Shown: positions 11,484 through 22,579 of the stretch, one piece after another
How positions within the stretch are numbered: position 1 is the first letter of the stretch
How the letters are laid out: the number at the start of each line of letters is the position of its first letter
NCBI GenBank assembly: GCA_037176845.1
Contig: JAYKXP010000136.1
Span: forward strand, 57,955-121,954
Source of the DNA: Paramarasmius palmivorus
Lineage: Eukaryota > Basidiomycota > Agaricomycetes > Agaricales > Marasmiaceae
DNA: 64,000 bases
Direction: 5' to 3'
Notes under the pieces: generated by a model
What the model was told of the DNA's origin: nothing
The model's input: the letters and a program-made list of their open reading frames with translations, nothing else
Databases searched by the model: none
Position numbers and translations under genes: made by a program

Positions 11484-11715
11484 ATGTTGAATTGGGTTTC
11501 TTTGAGGAGCAATAGAAATCCGAGAAAGGTGGTGGTGGTAAAGGTGGAAGAGTGTTTGCCGGTGGCACTTCTCTTCTCAAAACAGTCATGTCGTTCAAAG
11601 CGCGTTTCTCTCTGCGAGCTTATAAGGTATGTTCAGCCACTAACTGTACACCGCTTGATTTCTGACATACGTTCAAGAAGCCCGACTTTTCATATCTCAA
11701 GTTCAGCGCTCAGCG
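11484..11715 (+). pseudogene. 5' fragment of a family P copy
   Basis: The segment contains the landmark SKQSCRSKRVSLCELIR, which corresponds to SSKRPPRSTRS in copy 1. It reads inverted against about 50,235-50,504. Similarity to the other arm stops near 11,715, and the continuation of the arm is found at about 24,735. The copy is therefore split by the 13-kb extra block. Confidence 0.45.
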
Positions 11716-12311
11716 CTCAGCACTCATCGGCGCGTTCTGGTTTTGCCCCCGAACTCACACTAGGGTTAGGCTCAGTGGATGCTAGTTGTCAACAATGGTC
11801 TTATGCGGGCCTTGAGCGCTGATATACAAGGCCGAGGGCTTGTTGTTCGTGTGGATGTTCACCACTGGCTGCAGGCTATAGACGAGGCTTCTGTCTGCGA
11901 ACCACAAAAGTACCCAGACGCCGACGTCTTTTCTGGGATCCTCATAGTCATGGTGGTATTCGCTTGGGCAACTGAACACTCAGGCTCGAGATGTCGTTTA
12001 GTAGGTGCGAGCAAAAGGCAGTTATCACTTGGAGACTACTCCTCGCTGCCTAGTGCACTCATAATCTTCCGCAATATGACTCTTTCCCTGAATCCAATCC
12101 ACACCCCAAGTTTGCGCTCCGACTCATAGCTGTCCTAATCACAGGCTGCGGTGGTTTGCTGCTAGCCAAGGCGCCGGTGTTGCTTTGGCTATTGCTCTAC
12201 TGCATCGTCGAGGAAGCAGACCAACGCTCGATGCTGATTTACGTCGTCGTAAACCGCAGGCCCGAGTGTCTGGCTTCATGCTGGAGTTCTCGTAGAGGAA
12301 CATACAACACA
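11716..12311. other. No recognisable gene
   Basis: This is the start of the block that is absent from the right arm. Short open frames exist on both strands, but none shows a known domain or a conserved partner in the window. Confidence 0.3.
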
Positions 12312-12320
12312 GGATGTACC

Positions 12321-12408
12321 CCTCTAACTAGACGGCCTTGTAAATCAACCAGGCCGTCTAGCTAGACTTGGCGGGTGGTTGTGGGCCTTGCTGTCTAGTT
12401 AGACAGGC
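12321..12408 (+). repeat. Left 88-base terminal inverted repeat
   Basis: It begins CCTCTAACTAGACGG and ends TCTAGTTAGACAGGC. It contains an internal inverted repeat built on GTCTAGYTAGAC. Confidence 0.8.
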
Positions 12409-12461
12409 TTACGGCACATTTCCGTAATCACATCAGGTGACTAATAACAAAAAGGTAAGTA

Positions 12462-12552
12462 ACAAGAAAGACTTGAACAGCCGACATGACGGTGGATTAC
12501 TAACAAGTAGTAAGAAGAACAAGCGTATTAACAACTACGCCATGTATCCTGT
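12462..12552 (-). other. tRNA-like module inside the TIR element
   Basis: On the minus strand, TGGCGTAGTTGTTAA resembles an A box and GCTGTTCAAGTC resembles a B box. Stems are imperfect, so a functional tRNA is unlikely. Confidence 0.35.
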
Positions 12553-12600
12553 ACCTGTTTGCACCCCCACTCAGAGGAAAGTGCGAAGCGAAGCGGAGCA

Positions 12601-12740
12601 CTTCTCCTTAGGTTAGGGGTTAGGTGTTAGAGGGGGGTGCGGGGGGGTGAAACCCCCCGCAAAAAGGGTTAGGGGCTGGGGATATATATAAGGGGGGGGT
12701 GCGGGGGGGGAACACCCCCGCGGTTAGGGTTAGGGGATAA
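12601..12740. repeat. Telomere-like and poly-G-rich tract
   Basis: The stretch contains TTAGGTTAGGGGTTAGG, GGTTAGGGTTAGGGG and long G runs facing C runs (GGGGGGTG with AACCCCCC), which could fold. It is too irregular to be a telomere array. It lies inside the 632-base TIR element. Confidence 0.55.
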
Positions 12741-12762
12741 AACCTTAGTTTTTCCAACACAC

Positions 12763-12838
12763 CGGTGACGCAGTGGTATTGCTGCCGATTCTGGGTATCT
12801 GCATTATGTAAGGTGTCTTGTTCGATCCGTGCTGACTC
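12763..12838 (+). other. tRNA-like module inside the TIR element
   Basis: GACGCAGTGGTATTGC resembles an A box and CTTGTTCGATCC resembles a B box, with an anticodon-arm-like GATTCTGGGTATC between them. The acceptor stem is weak. Confidence 0.4.
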
Positions 12839-12864
12839 CGTATATTTTAATCTCTCACTGTACT

Positions 12865-12952
12865 GCCTGTCTAACTAGACCGCAAGGCCTACGTACGCCC
12901 GCGAAGTCTAGTTAGACGGCCTGCTTGATTTACAGGGCCGTCTAGTTAGAGG
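12865..12952 (-). repeat. Right 88-base terminal inverted repeat
   Basis: It begins GCCTGTCTAACTAGACC and ends GGCCGTCTAGTTAGAGG, the inverse of the left repeat with a few substitutions. Confidence 0.8.
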
Positions 12953-13321
12953 CTTACATCCACTCCTCGAACATAACCGTTTGCCGAGATTACGAATTCG
13001 GAATGAAATGAGAATTCGTGCTTTATCAGGCATTTCTAGGACTTCCCACGGCCTCTATTTGTGTCCCCCGATATTTCCGATGTTTCGGCCGATATCTGCT
13101 ATTCTACTCGGGGCCAGCAACTGGGAATGTAGGCTACTAATTTTCTGGCTTACGTTTATATTGAGCACAATGATTTTTATATTGAACTAGCTATTGAAAT
13201 AATAAAATAGGCAAGCAAATTAATGAGTGGACATCATACAATGATTAGTAACCTTTGGCGCATTTGCGCGGAAATGCGCCAGACATTATTAAGCATTTAA
13301 AAATAGAGATATATCAAATTA

Positions 13322-13404
13322 GTGCTCCTCCGCAGGTTTGAACTGTAGAACTAAGGGAAGTCATTGGTAATGCGAGTAGCAACTTAACCACTTCACCACA
13401 ATGG
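13322..13404 (-). other. tRNA-like module
   Basis: Read on the minus strand, GTGGTGAAGTGGTTAAG matches an A box and CAGTTCAAACC matches a B box. A GCGCATTTGCGCGGAAATGCGC palindrome lies just upstream near 13,258. It is probably a tRNA-derived repeat, not a tRNA gene. Confidence 0.4.
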
Positions 13405-13625
13405 AATTGATATTTAGCTGCCAACTGTTGAGTATACTAGTACCATTTGAATAATGTATGTACTGAAATCCTTCCAATTCATTACACAAGTTTGATTGAA
13501 TTCGTGTTGGCCCACACCCTTTGGTGTGGGCTTGATATTACAAGTCAGATGCTGGCTGGCCCTGGATTCCTTGTAGATTTCGCCGTTCCTCAGGCTGTTG
13601 AACGCCACACACATCAGGGAAACCA

Positions 13626-13755
13626 CACATGTATGGGAACGTATGGCCCATACGTCCCATACGTCACCATACGATGTATGGGAAAAAGGGGTCCGCATGG
13701 AGAACTTTTCCCGCCTGAATGCGGCCCATACGCTCCATACACTCCATACACCGTA
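13626..13755. repeat. CCATAC/GTATGG motif cluster, left
   Basis: At least nine copies of CCATAC or its complement occur in 130 bases, spaced about 8-12 bases apart. A second cluster lies at 14,560-14,690. The pair could be the subterminal repeats of a small element covering about 13.6-14.7 kb. Confidence 0.5.
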
Positions 13756-14559
13756 GAATATAGCTGGGTTGTACTGCACACAATAAGAGAAAAGATAGCA
13801 AATGCAAATAATTCAATTAATACACTACAGAGAGAAATACATGAATCTACTGCTATGTACTGTTGCATCCACAGACCATGGGCTGCTGGAATACTACCTA
13901 CGTTGCGGCTCTTGCCCTTGTCATCTCTTTATACCTTGCTCTCTCAATCCCTCTCTCCCCACTATTCCTACTCCCCTCTATCCATCACCGTGTCTTCATG
14001 TTGTCGTGATTACTGAATAACCTGTAGGCAAACTAACGTTAGTTCGACTCAAAAACAAATGTAATGTCACGTACTTGTCCCATAGTCTTGTAATCACATA
14101 TCGAACAACGTATCTTGAGGCAGGCTGAGTGTAGCGCAATCCAACAGCGAGTACGAAAGCGAGAGCATCTTGAAAGGAACTTGAGTTGTGGCGGCTTGAA
14201 GTCTTGAAGCTTGAATGTGCAGGCCAGGACCATCAGAGAAGAAAAGACCACCAGAGATATAGCAGACGTAGAGGCCAAAAAGATACACCAAGGAGGATCA
14301 GGGGGGAACGACAAGGCGACGATGAACGGGCCAGCACAGGCGGCGGCAAAAACAAGAACTTCATCAAGTCAAACACAGCATGTGACCGTCACAAGCCACC
14401 GAAGATAACTGTACAGTTTTACCCGGCAACTGCCGGATATGGTTTCTCCGCCATGCGTCAACCTGAAAACGGTCTCTAATGCCTCAACGTAGGTGGTATG
14501 GCTTATAGAAATGTTCAAGCAATCTCAATAGAAACACTATTATGAAAATATGTGGTAGT
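13756..14559. other. No recognisable gene between CCATAC clusters
   Basis: Short open frames on both strands are compositionally simple and match nothing I recognise. Confidence 0.3.
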
Positions 14560-14690
14560 TGTATGGACTCGCATAGGTCCATACTCCCCATACACTCCAT
14601 ACGCAACCATACACCGGGTGTGTATGGAGAAATTTGATGGAATGATGTGATCTTCCATGCATCCATATGCGCCATGCACGTCATACGTTG
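14560..14690. repeat. CCATAC/GTATGG motif cluster, right
   Basis: The cluster includes GTCCATACTCCCCATACAC and CACCGGGTGTGTATGG. It repeats the motif of the left cluster at similar spacing. Confidence 0.5.
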
Positions 14691-15284
14691 TCACTTTTGC
14701 TGATGCATTTGGCGGTCCCTGAGCAAGTTCTGGTGTACCAACAGTCTACTTCAGCAAATCGATGCCACTGCCTATCTTCAGGATAAACAGAGGTGTGTCA
14801 GATCGGGTAGCGGATGTGTTGCCGAAGGTCAGAGACAGAGACAGAGACGGAGAGCCAAAGCCAAACTCTTGAGGAGTCGTTTGATGCTCGTCCGAACTGG
14901 TTGTGGTTCGTTGATGTCGATGAATGGAATTGTTTGCTGTTCAAAGCTACCGCTGACATTCACAAGCACCATGTGAGTGATACATTTCTTGTTCGCTGTG
15001 CGGCATGACTCACTCCCGTTCAATATGTATATATACAGTTCCAATCTATTTCTCACGTTCAACGTCTGAATGCTGTGTGGGAACAGCCTTGGGGTGAACA
15101 CATTGGCACACCTTTACCTTCAACTACTATGTCCTTCATGTCTATGTTCGGAGGATGCTCTCAAATCACCGTCAGCGGAGGAACCTTTTCGGTTGTCGGA
15201 GGTAATCAGTATAATGATCATGGCTTAGGCACTGCAAGAGACCTGGTGCATTTTGCAGATCCTTTGGCTCAGGTATGTTGATAG

Positions 15285-16955
15285 CATTAATGACCACTTA
15301 ACCTGGTATGAAAGTAACCAGGTAATAGATGCTAATAGTAGGTCTAGCACTACTGTGGACAGTGTGTGCAAGTGTGGTTCGACGTGATCAGAGTTGCCGT
15401 GCTTAGAATCGCACACAAAACTAATAGTTCAAGTGATAATACGCTTCTAGTAGACTAGAGCAGGTTATGATACACCTTTTAATAGGGTATGTACGTGTGG
15501 GTTTGGGCTTATACAAGCTATATGAACAACGCCAAGGGCTAATACTAGCTTTCTTGGGTGCGACCTAATACTGCCTTGAGTGGATTGTCCCTACTAGAAC
15601 TGAATCAACGACGTGTGCGCAAGCAGGAATCCAACCGACTCTCCAATGGTCAATCTGGGCCTCTCTACGTCACAAAGCTCTTAACACAAATAGTCAAAAG
15701 CTTCTAGAAGGTCTTTAACTGACGATCTAGTACGAGGTTCAATCTCTAATAAAAGATGCAACGCAACCAATGCCAAATGCAACAGATTACAAGCCAATAC
15801 ACTTGGTCTCTATCAAACTCGACTCAAGCTCTTGTCTGCAATACAGGTCTCAACTAGACTTTTAAATCTAGGGCTCGTCCTGATGAAGTAGAAGTTGAAT
15901 ACACAGATCAACAATAGATCAACTGAATCAGAGGTCTATTCGTTTGATAGCCACATACAATCTATAGATATGGGCGGGCAGTGCGTCTCCCTTCTTCTTC
16001 TGCCGCTCTCCTACATGATAGGTAGCTTATATACTGTCCAAGAAGTGAAAACGAGAATTTTAGGTAATATAAGTCGGAAAATAGATGGAACGACAAGGAA
16101 CAGAGATGGAACAGAGATGATACAAGGAGAAATATACATATGAGGGAAATAAAAGTGTCACAACGTCCATATAAGTCGTGTAAGCGTGACCAATAAATAG
16201 GAATTTCTATGTTTAGACTCAGGAGTTGAATCCTGTGCCTGCGGGTTGGCGTTTAGCCTGTTTAAAATTTTCTTTTCTATGCGCCAAGGCGCTTTTCCAC
16301 CAATGATAGTCGTTTCTGACCAGTCTGCACACCAATGATGCTCAGTCATCCGTTATCTAGACCTGGCACATCTTTTATAAGTCTCCATAGTCATATGGGA
16401 CCCTTCCATAAGTGGTATATCCACTGTATCTGCTTCCATGCTAAGCATTTCAGGCGTTGCCACCGTTTTAACAGCTTTGCCTCCGTGTCCGATCCAAAGG
16501 AACGCTTCGGAATATCAAGTCTGATAGGTCTGCCCTCGGGCCGTCAGTCATTTCCGATAAAGCCATCTTGATCATCAAGCCATGGTGATCCCCCAAAGCC
16601 CTCTCTATCTTATAGTAGGTCACGAAGAAGTAATAAAAGCGTAAATGTCCCTTGAGTATGCCAACTAGTAGCACGGTGACCTTATACAAGGTATGTTCCA
16701 CCTTATATTAGCCCCTACAGGTTTTGGGTAGGTGTCTGTGAATTGCAGACCCCTAGTATTTGCATAGCAGCAGCCAGATACCCAATGTGAGGTGTACCGT
16801 GTAACTGTTCTCTGCTAGCAAGACATAGTCCCGTGTACCAGTGACAATGACTAGCTATTCAGGGCTCATACTAGTCCTTCAGAACCCTTTTTATAGCATA
16901 ACAATAAAGAAATATGCATAATGCGTTCGAAATTAAAGTGTTATAAAAATCAGCG
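15285..16955 (+). mobile_element. Dispersed repeat R1, copy a, in intron 1 of gene A
   Basis: The copy shares several blocks, in order, with R1 copy b at 17,090-18,739. They include TGTGCAAGTGTGGTTCGACG near 15,369, GAGTTGAATCCTG near 16,221, GCGCCAAGGCGCTTTTCCACC near 16,280 and GACTAGCTATTCAGGGCTCA near 16,850. There is no coding frame. Start and end are approximate because the host intron is not conserved well enough to fix them. It may be a non-autonomous transposon or a solo LTR. Confidence 0.55.
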
Positions 16956-17089
16956 TATCAGCGTTCTGGCATCTTACCGTATTTCTGACCTTGGAATACT
17001 CCAGTATCATGAACTCATTACTGCAAATATCCGCCTCAAGAGGAAGATAGCAGATACTCCAGCCAAGAGATGGGATCCAGAAGGCCGGT

Positions 17090-18739
17090 AATACCACTTA
17101 GTTTCGGTGAAATCACCTAATACTATGACTGCTCTCAGTGTACAAAAGCACTCTACTGTGGCGTAGTTGTGCAAGTGTGGTTCGGCGTGATCAGAGTTGC
17201 CACGCTTAGAGATATCTACTCAAGCTTGGTCTCAAGAGGGGTAAAATCACTTCTATTCGTCGAAGTTCTAGGAAAGTACACCTGTATAGATGCGTAATAG
17301 GGTCATCCTTGCTTCTATAAGCTAGGAAATAAGGCGCCAAGGGCTATATGAAGCTGATCTTGGTTCGATCTAAACTGCCTTGAGTGATCTGACTCTCTCT
17401 AAGGTAAAACTACAGCACAACTGCCGGAAAACAGCCACCAAAACTGTCTTCTATAAAGCACGCAAGCAAGGAAGCTCAGCCACCAAAACCGAGGCCTTCT
17501 CTACGATGCTAAAGTGTAACCCAACTGGTTAAAACACTTCCAGAACGTCACCAAGACGAACTAGTATAAAGTTTCACTAATAGGAGAAGTGTAGAGCAAT
17601 ACACAAAGCCAACAACTTGGTCTTTATCGCGACCTCTCAAGTTCTTGTCTGCAGTAAGATCTCAACTAGTCTTCTCAATAAGGCTAGGGCCTGACTTGGG
17701 TAGAGTTCTGATCGGACAATAGCAATCTATTCGTACGATAACCACATACAACGCGTAACGTGCAAGTGGGGGGCAGAATCCTCTGCGGTCCCCGTACATT
17801 TGGTGTCCTTTTTATACTGTCCAAGGTGAATAAACTGAATAATAGGTAATCTGAGTCGGAATAACTGCGGAACGAGACGGAAAAGAGATGAAACAGAGTC
17901 GGAAGAGAGATACAACGAGAAAATATACATATCAGGGAAATCTATAGGTCACAACGTCCATATATGGCGCACATAGCGTGACGAGCGAGTAGTAACACTC
18001 TGTTTTAAGGTACAGGAGTTGAATCCTGGCCGATGGGTAGGCGTTTAGCCTTTATAAAATTTTCTTTTCCATGCGCCAAGCGCTTTTCCACCAATCGGAG
18101 GCCTGGCAGGGTCCTCCCGAGCTCCTCATCGCTCAACACCGTTCCTCCACATAACGCCGCCTCTAAATTTTCTTATCCATACCATGTGGACGTGTTCCAA
18201 TAAGGTATATCAGAGGGAATCCGCTTCCGCCACCGTGACAACGGTTTGAACAGCTTTGCCTCCGCTCCGATCAATAGGTTCCACTTCGGCCGACAGGTCT
18301 CTAGACCCTTGCCTTATCCGGCATCGGTGATTTCCGATCAGTTTCCCCCTCTGCCATCAGTCCCGAGTGATGCCCGAGCCAGTATAACTCTTCTGGGTGT
18401 ATGAAGGGGTAAATTAACTTGTAAGAATCCCTTTGGTGCGTCCGGTAGGTGATCTAGGCGTAGTCCGTAGTGAATTCACTTAAGGACCTTCTCCCTACAG
18501 TTTTCAGGAGGTGATTGTACTTCGACAACCACTGGTAGAAGTAAAAGTGGTGGCCAGATACCCATGTGGGGCGTACCATGTACCAGGATCCACTAATATA
18601 ACCACCTAAAACACCTTCCGTCCAATGACTAGCTATTCAGGGCTCATACTAGTCCTTCTATAACCATTATGCGTTTATGCAACAATAATAAAGTGCAAAA
18701 CTAGCGTATTTGCGTTCGAAAAAGAAGTGATTAAAGTCA
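17090..18739 (+). mobile_element. Dispersed repeat R1, copy b, in exon 2 of gene A
   Basis: Comparison with genes B and C shows that exon 2 is interrupted exactly here. GGT occurs on both sides (17087-17089 and 18740-18742) and may be the target duplication. The element starts AATACCACTTA and ends TGATTAAAGTCA. It has no coding frame. Insertion adds an immediate stop codon (TAA) to the gene A frame. Confidence 0.6.
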
Positions 18740-20346
18740 GGTGTATCACCGGAGGAAAGGCTGGGGAAACCTGGATGCTTGCCGGATCATCTATGCTGCT
18801 ACCGTTCATGGTGAAGACAAGAACGAGGAGTTTTTATATGTTCAATACAAAGGTCCAGGTGCCTCTCGAGTGAGGTTACCTCTCCTTCCAACTCCAACAT
18901 CATTTATCACGCCACATCTATATAGGCCTACCATCAAGACTTGAAAACCTTTTCTAATGTCAAGTAAGCCGTCCATATTCCTGTTCCCGAGCCCTTCATG
19001 AGCTCATGATGTAGAGACGTGAATTGGGTGGAGCTCTTTGGATATATCGCCCACAACTCGTTACCAGCACTCGTTTTCTATGACGGTGAGGCCACGGTTC
19101 TTATTTCAACGACTGATCGTGCTGAGCTCATACTCATATACGATAACAGCCCCTGTTCCAGTATCTTGCATATTTGAAAAGAACAGATTCTCGACCATGT
19201 TGTACACATATTTCTGTTATGTGAGTTTAAACACTTCAGTCATATTCATCACAATAACTCGTTTGCAGAAGGGATTTGTGCAGGGGTTAGCTAAGGGAAC
19301 GGTACCTCGTTTTTTCCGGCTCATTCGTCCGACACTAATGAACCAGGTCAATAGTCGCTTCAAGATCTCTGGGTTGACCCGAGGGCTGGATTGCTATGCA
19401 AGGGCCCCTTCATCAAACATTCATCTAATGTCGATTATGCGATCCGGGCTGGAACAGATCTCGTACCTTCCAGTAGTGACCGTCCTTTCCTGGACCTCCC
19501 GACCTACAATAATCCTAGTCTTCTTTTTCAATGGCTCACTGGAATTCTTACCATCCGCCATATCATCGATGGAATCCGCTGGTCTGCTAAAACAATCCCG
19601 GAGTGGCCCAACAACCGAAACGCCAAACTCATCCTCTCGTCGCTCCCTGGCACGATTTATCACAAAACCACTCAAAAAATCATTGTTCAATACCCTGCTG
19701 ACAGGGAGAGATGGTATTACTACCCTTGGGAGCAGCAGTTTTGCGTACCGGATGCTATGCGAGAAAAAATACTTGTGACGGATGATAGATCAGTATGGTG
19801 TGTTTGAAATGGTGTCAAAGTGGTTTTTTAGGCTGATTGGGCATATAGCTTTATGTTGACGCCAGCGGACATTGCCAGCCTCAACTTGTTTGAGTTGTAC
19901 TACGAGGTGCAGCCTGAGAAGGTGTGGGTTTCCTTTGCGGATTCGTGGCTGTCACAGTCACATCACGTTTTCAACCAGCTTGGGATCGAAGAGAGTGAAA
20001 GGGAGGAATATTGTAAGTTTATCACGGTTCTTATCAAAGTACTAGTACTGATTGACATACAACAGCCATTTTGCATGACTTTTTCCTTCATTTTGAACGT
20101 GAAAGGGATGAAGAAGGATCACATACATCTGCTAGCATCCCCCCATCAACACTGATATACCTCTTCATCCGACCGGTCCCCAACCTGTCCGACGACGAAA
20201 ACAGGTGGGATGCTTGGCTGGGAGAGAGGTACTACTGGTCGTACGACTCCGGTGGGAAAGAGGAGATGTCGGAGAATGAGCGGCGGAGGTTGGGCCTTCC
20301 GTCATTCGAGACTACCATTGAAGTTTGGCATCATTGGTGGAACCGC

Positions 20347-22149
20347 TGTGAGGGTACCAGAACGAAATCACTGAAAAACAGTCATTTTGACACTAATTGT
20401 TGTGTTCAGAACCGCACTAGTACATCATACTAAGTACTATATGGACTTGGTAGCACTACTAGGAACCTAGTAGTGTGCATATGACAAAGAATAAGATAGG
20501 CATGCACTGCGTAGTGAATACTAGCTGCGCGCGCATAGACGTTGATGTCATCGTTAGCCCTATATGATTGCGCTAGGGTACGCGTTGAAACCTGTAGACC
20601 GTATCTATACTCTATTACCAGGCTGGGACCTTACAAGGACATGCTACTGTACATGGTAGACTTCCTAGTAGGTCATATGGCTACACTATACTTGCGCTAT
20701 GGGACATATGAGATGGGATAGTGAATGAGGACCAACTACCAACAGCGTAGAAGGACCCTAGGGGACGAATCAGAGCTATATACCAAATACGGTAGAAGCT
20801 GGAGGTGCGAGTCACCTTCGAGAGCAGAGTTACCTGGATTAGAAATGTCCAAGTAACCGGGTCATCGATACGAGGACCATATGGGGGCTTAACAGCTTTC
20901 CATATCAATCGGAATATCCCTCGAGCTTCAAGTTGGGATTCCTACTGCTAGTACAGACACTAGTGAGGGACATATAGTCCTATAACAAGGGAACAGATAG
21001 GATTCTGTGCCAGGACTGTCCTAGGACATAGAAGATATAATATAGAACTACAAAGGTGCAGAGCCTACCTTCCTTGGATATGAATCCCAAGCGTGTCGGT
21101 CGAGATCGGACTCCTAGCAAGTTCCGAGCGGAATAACTATGTCCTAGCACTGATATCTGAAACGTACCATGCGGAACAACGCCTCCGCGCGCCACGTCCT
21201 AGCAACCAAAAAGTAATATGACTAGAAGTCCTGCAAAATAATGTCGAATTCCGACCAATATATATCCAAACCTTCCTTTTCTGGTAGATACTTACTTCAT
21301 ATGGACAGAATCCTCTCCTCGTTCTCGTTTCTTGCATAGTTACTATTATTTTATCGTGTCCACTTTCACTTATAGGTAAAATATGTACGCTCGCGGGTAT
21401 ATAAGCAGCAGGGTTTCCCCTAGGAAGCTCCCAAGCAATTACCCCGCTATATACGTAGCCCTAGTGCACCAATAGCAGAGTTCTTGTCTTCTATCGTTGA
21501 CCATAGAGGTGACGTGTGCTTAGAAAATAACTTAGAAAATAACACCTTGAAAAGCCCTTCTCTATATTGAACTAGAGTCGTGAAATTAAGAACTTTGAGA
21601 TACCCATAGGACAGAGCTAGTTCATCTAGACTCTTTGATAGGATTGATTGTTTCAGGACTAGTGTGGAGCCCCACTAGATCCCTTTTCACTTGGTGTGGA
21701 GCCCCACCAGTGATCGTTAAAGCTTAGTGTGGAGCCCCACTAGCTTATAGGTGGCCTGGTTGTCGTGCTAGTTCAACTAGTGTAATCAGTGCCTTTGGTT
21801 GTCGTGCTAGTTCGACTAGTGTAACCATAGCCTTCATAGGAACAATAGGTCTTTACCCTTGTTGGGTTCGATAGGTTATTTTGCATCATAGGAACATATA
21901 GGAATAGTTATAGATAGGTTTATAGGTTGGCTCACGTTGTCTTGATCATATCGAGACTATATTATCATATTACATTGTTTCATTTATCGCTCGTACACTT
22001 CCCTTGTGTCCTAGTGATTTGTAGACGTTCAACTAGTGTGCTAGTTGATTTCTTGTGTCAATTGTACGGATCCTTTGACAACGTCGAACCCCGCTCGCAC
22101 AACTTGGCATATTATTTCGCTCGTTCACAAGCGTTTTATAAGCCTCACA
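20347..22149 (+). mobile_element. Solo LTR-like insertion, 1.8 kb, in gene A
   Basis: The element starts TGTGAGG and ends CCTCACA, the TG...CA ends of an LTR with a 7-base inverted repeat. It is flanked by CCGC on both sides (20343-20346 and 22150-22153), or ACCGC if the terminal A is shared. The host exon is contiguous in genes B and C. There is no reverse transcriptase or integrase frame, so it reads as a solo LTR left by recombination. TGTGGAGCCCCACTAG-type short repeats occur near 21,660-21,740. Its first 1.07 kb recurs in the fold-back element at 25,482. Confidence 0.75.
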
Positions 22150-22579
22150 CCGCGATGCCTACAATGCCATCGAAATGGTCAATCATCACGAAGGCTTCGA
22201 TTCCACGTCACTGGAACTGGCTAGATTTCTTGATTGTACGATTCTTGAGGTTGTTGGTCGTAGCACACGTTTTGAGGGGGTCGAAATTAGCAGTAAGTCC
22301 CACGTACTTTCTTCGACGTACCGCTCTAACAGAACACCCACCGCAAGGCGACGAGACAGGTAATCCGATTGCCACTACGACTAACAGCACGAGTATTGAT
22401 GCTGAAACTGTTGCGAATGTGCAGTCTGAGGCTTCAGCTGAGGTGCAAGTGCTGGATGTGCATGTCAAACTCGTACCAAAGCCCCCTTCCAGCATTAGGA
22501 AAAAGATCCGACGACTAAAGGCAAAGTTTGCTCAATGCTTTAGACATCTAAAGCAGAGCACATCATCATGACAGTGTTT

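Larger units (their letters stand above)
12321..12952. mobile_element. 632-base non-autonomous element with 88-base terminal inverted repeats
   Basis: Bases 12321-12408 and the complement of 12865-12952 match along their whole length with few differences. Each terminal repeat is itself hairpin-forming, because a TAACTAGACGGCC motif faces its inverse GGCCGTCTAGCTAGA. The interior has no coding frame. It holds a minus-strand tRNA-like module, G-rich TTAGGG-like and GGGGGGTG tracts, and a plus-strand tRNA-like module. A further GGATGTA match lies just outside both ends, so the true end could be at 12312. A target duplication is not clear. The superfamily is unknown. Confidence 0.75.
15129..22571 (+). 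pseudogene. Gene A: WYYYPW-family hypothetical protein broken by three insertions
   Basis: This is a paralogue of genes B and C. Exon 1 (15129-15272) encodes GCSQITVSGGTFSVVGGNQ. Exon 2 starts at 17005 (YHELITANIRLKRKIAD), is cut at 17088 and resumes near 18743 (YHRRKGWGNLDACRI). Later exons carry WVELFGYIAHNSLPALVFYD near 19,030, LWVDPRAGLLCKGPF near 19,370, RERWYYYPWEQQFCVPDAM near 19,705, FMLTPADIASLN near 19,850, and NRWDAWLGERYYWSYDSGGK near 20,200. The LTR splits the frame after HHWWNR, and it resumes at 22154 with DAYNAIEMVNHHEGFD. The C-terminus is basic (SIRKKIRRLKAKFAQCF). If the insertions are ignored the frame is open throughout, so disruption looks recent. The function of the family is unknown. 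Confidence 0.7.

Noticed and set aside
12601..12740. Possible telomere or chromosome end
   Set aside because: The TTAGGG-like units are few and irregular and sit inside a TIR-bounded element with unique sequence on both sides.
13626..13755. CRISPR-like or satellite array
   Set aside because: The repeated unit is only about 6 bases, in both orientations, with irregular spacers, in a eukaryotic genome.
13447..14016. 189-residue plus-strand frame
   Set aside because: It runs through the CCATAC cluster and simple sequence, with low-complexity tyrosine/proline-rich translation and no conserved partner.
20347..22149. Complete LTR retrotransposon
   Set aside because: There is a single LTR-like unit with no gag, protease, reverse transcriptase or integrase frame and no second LTR beside it.
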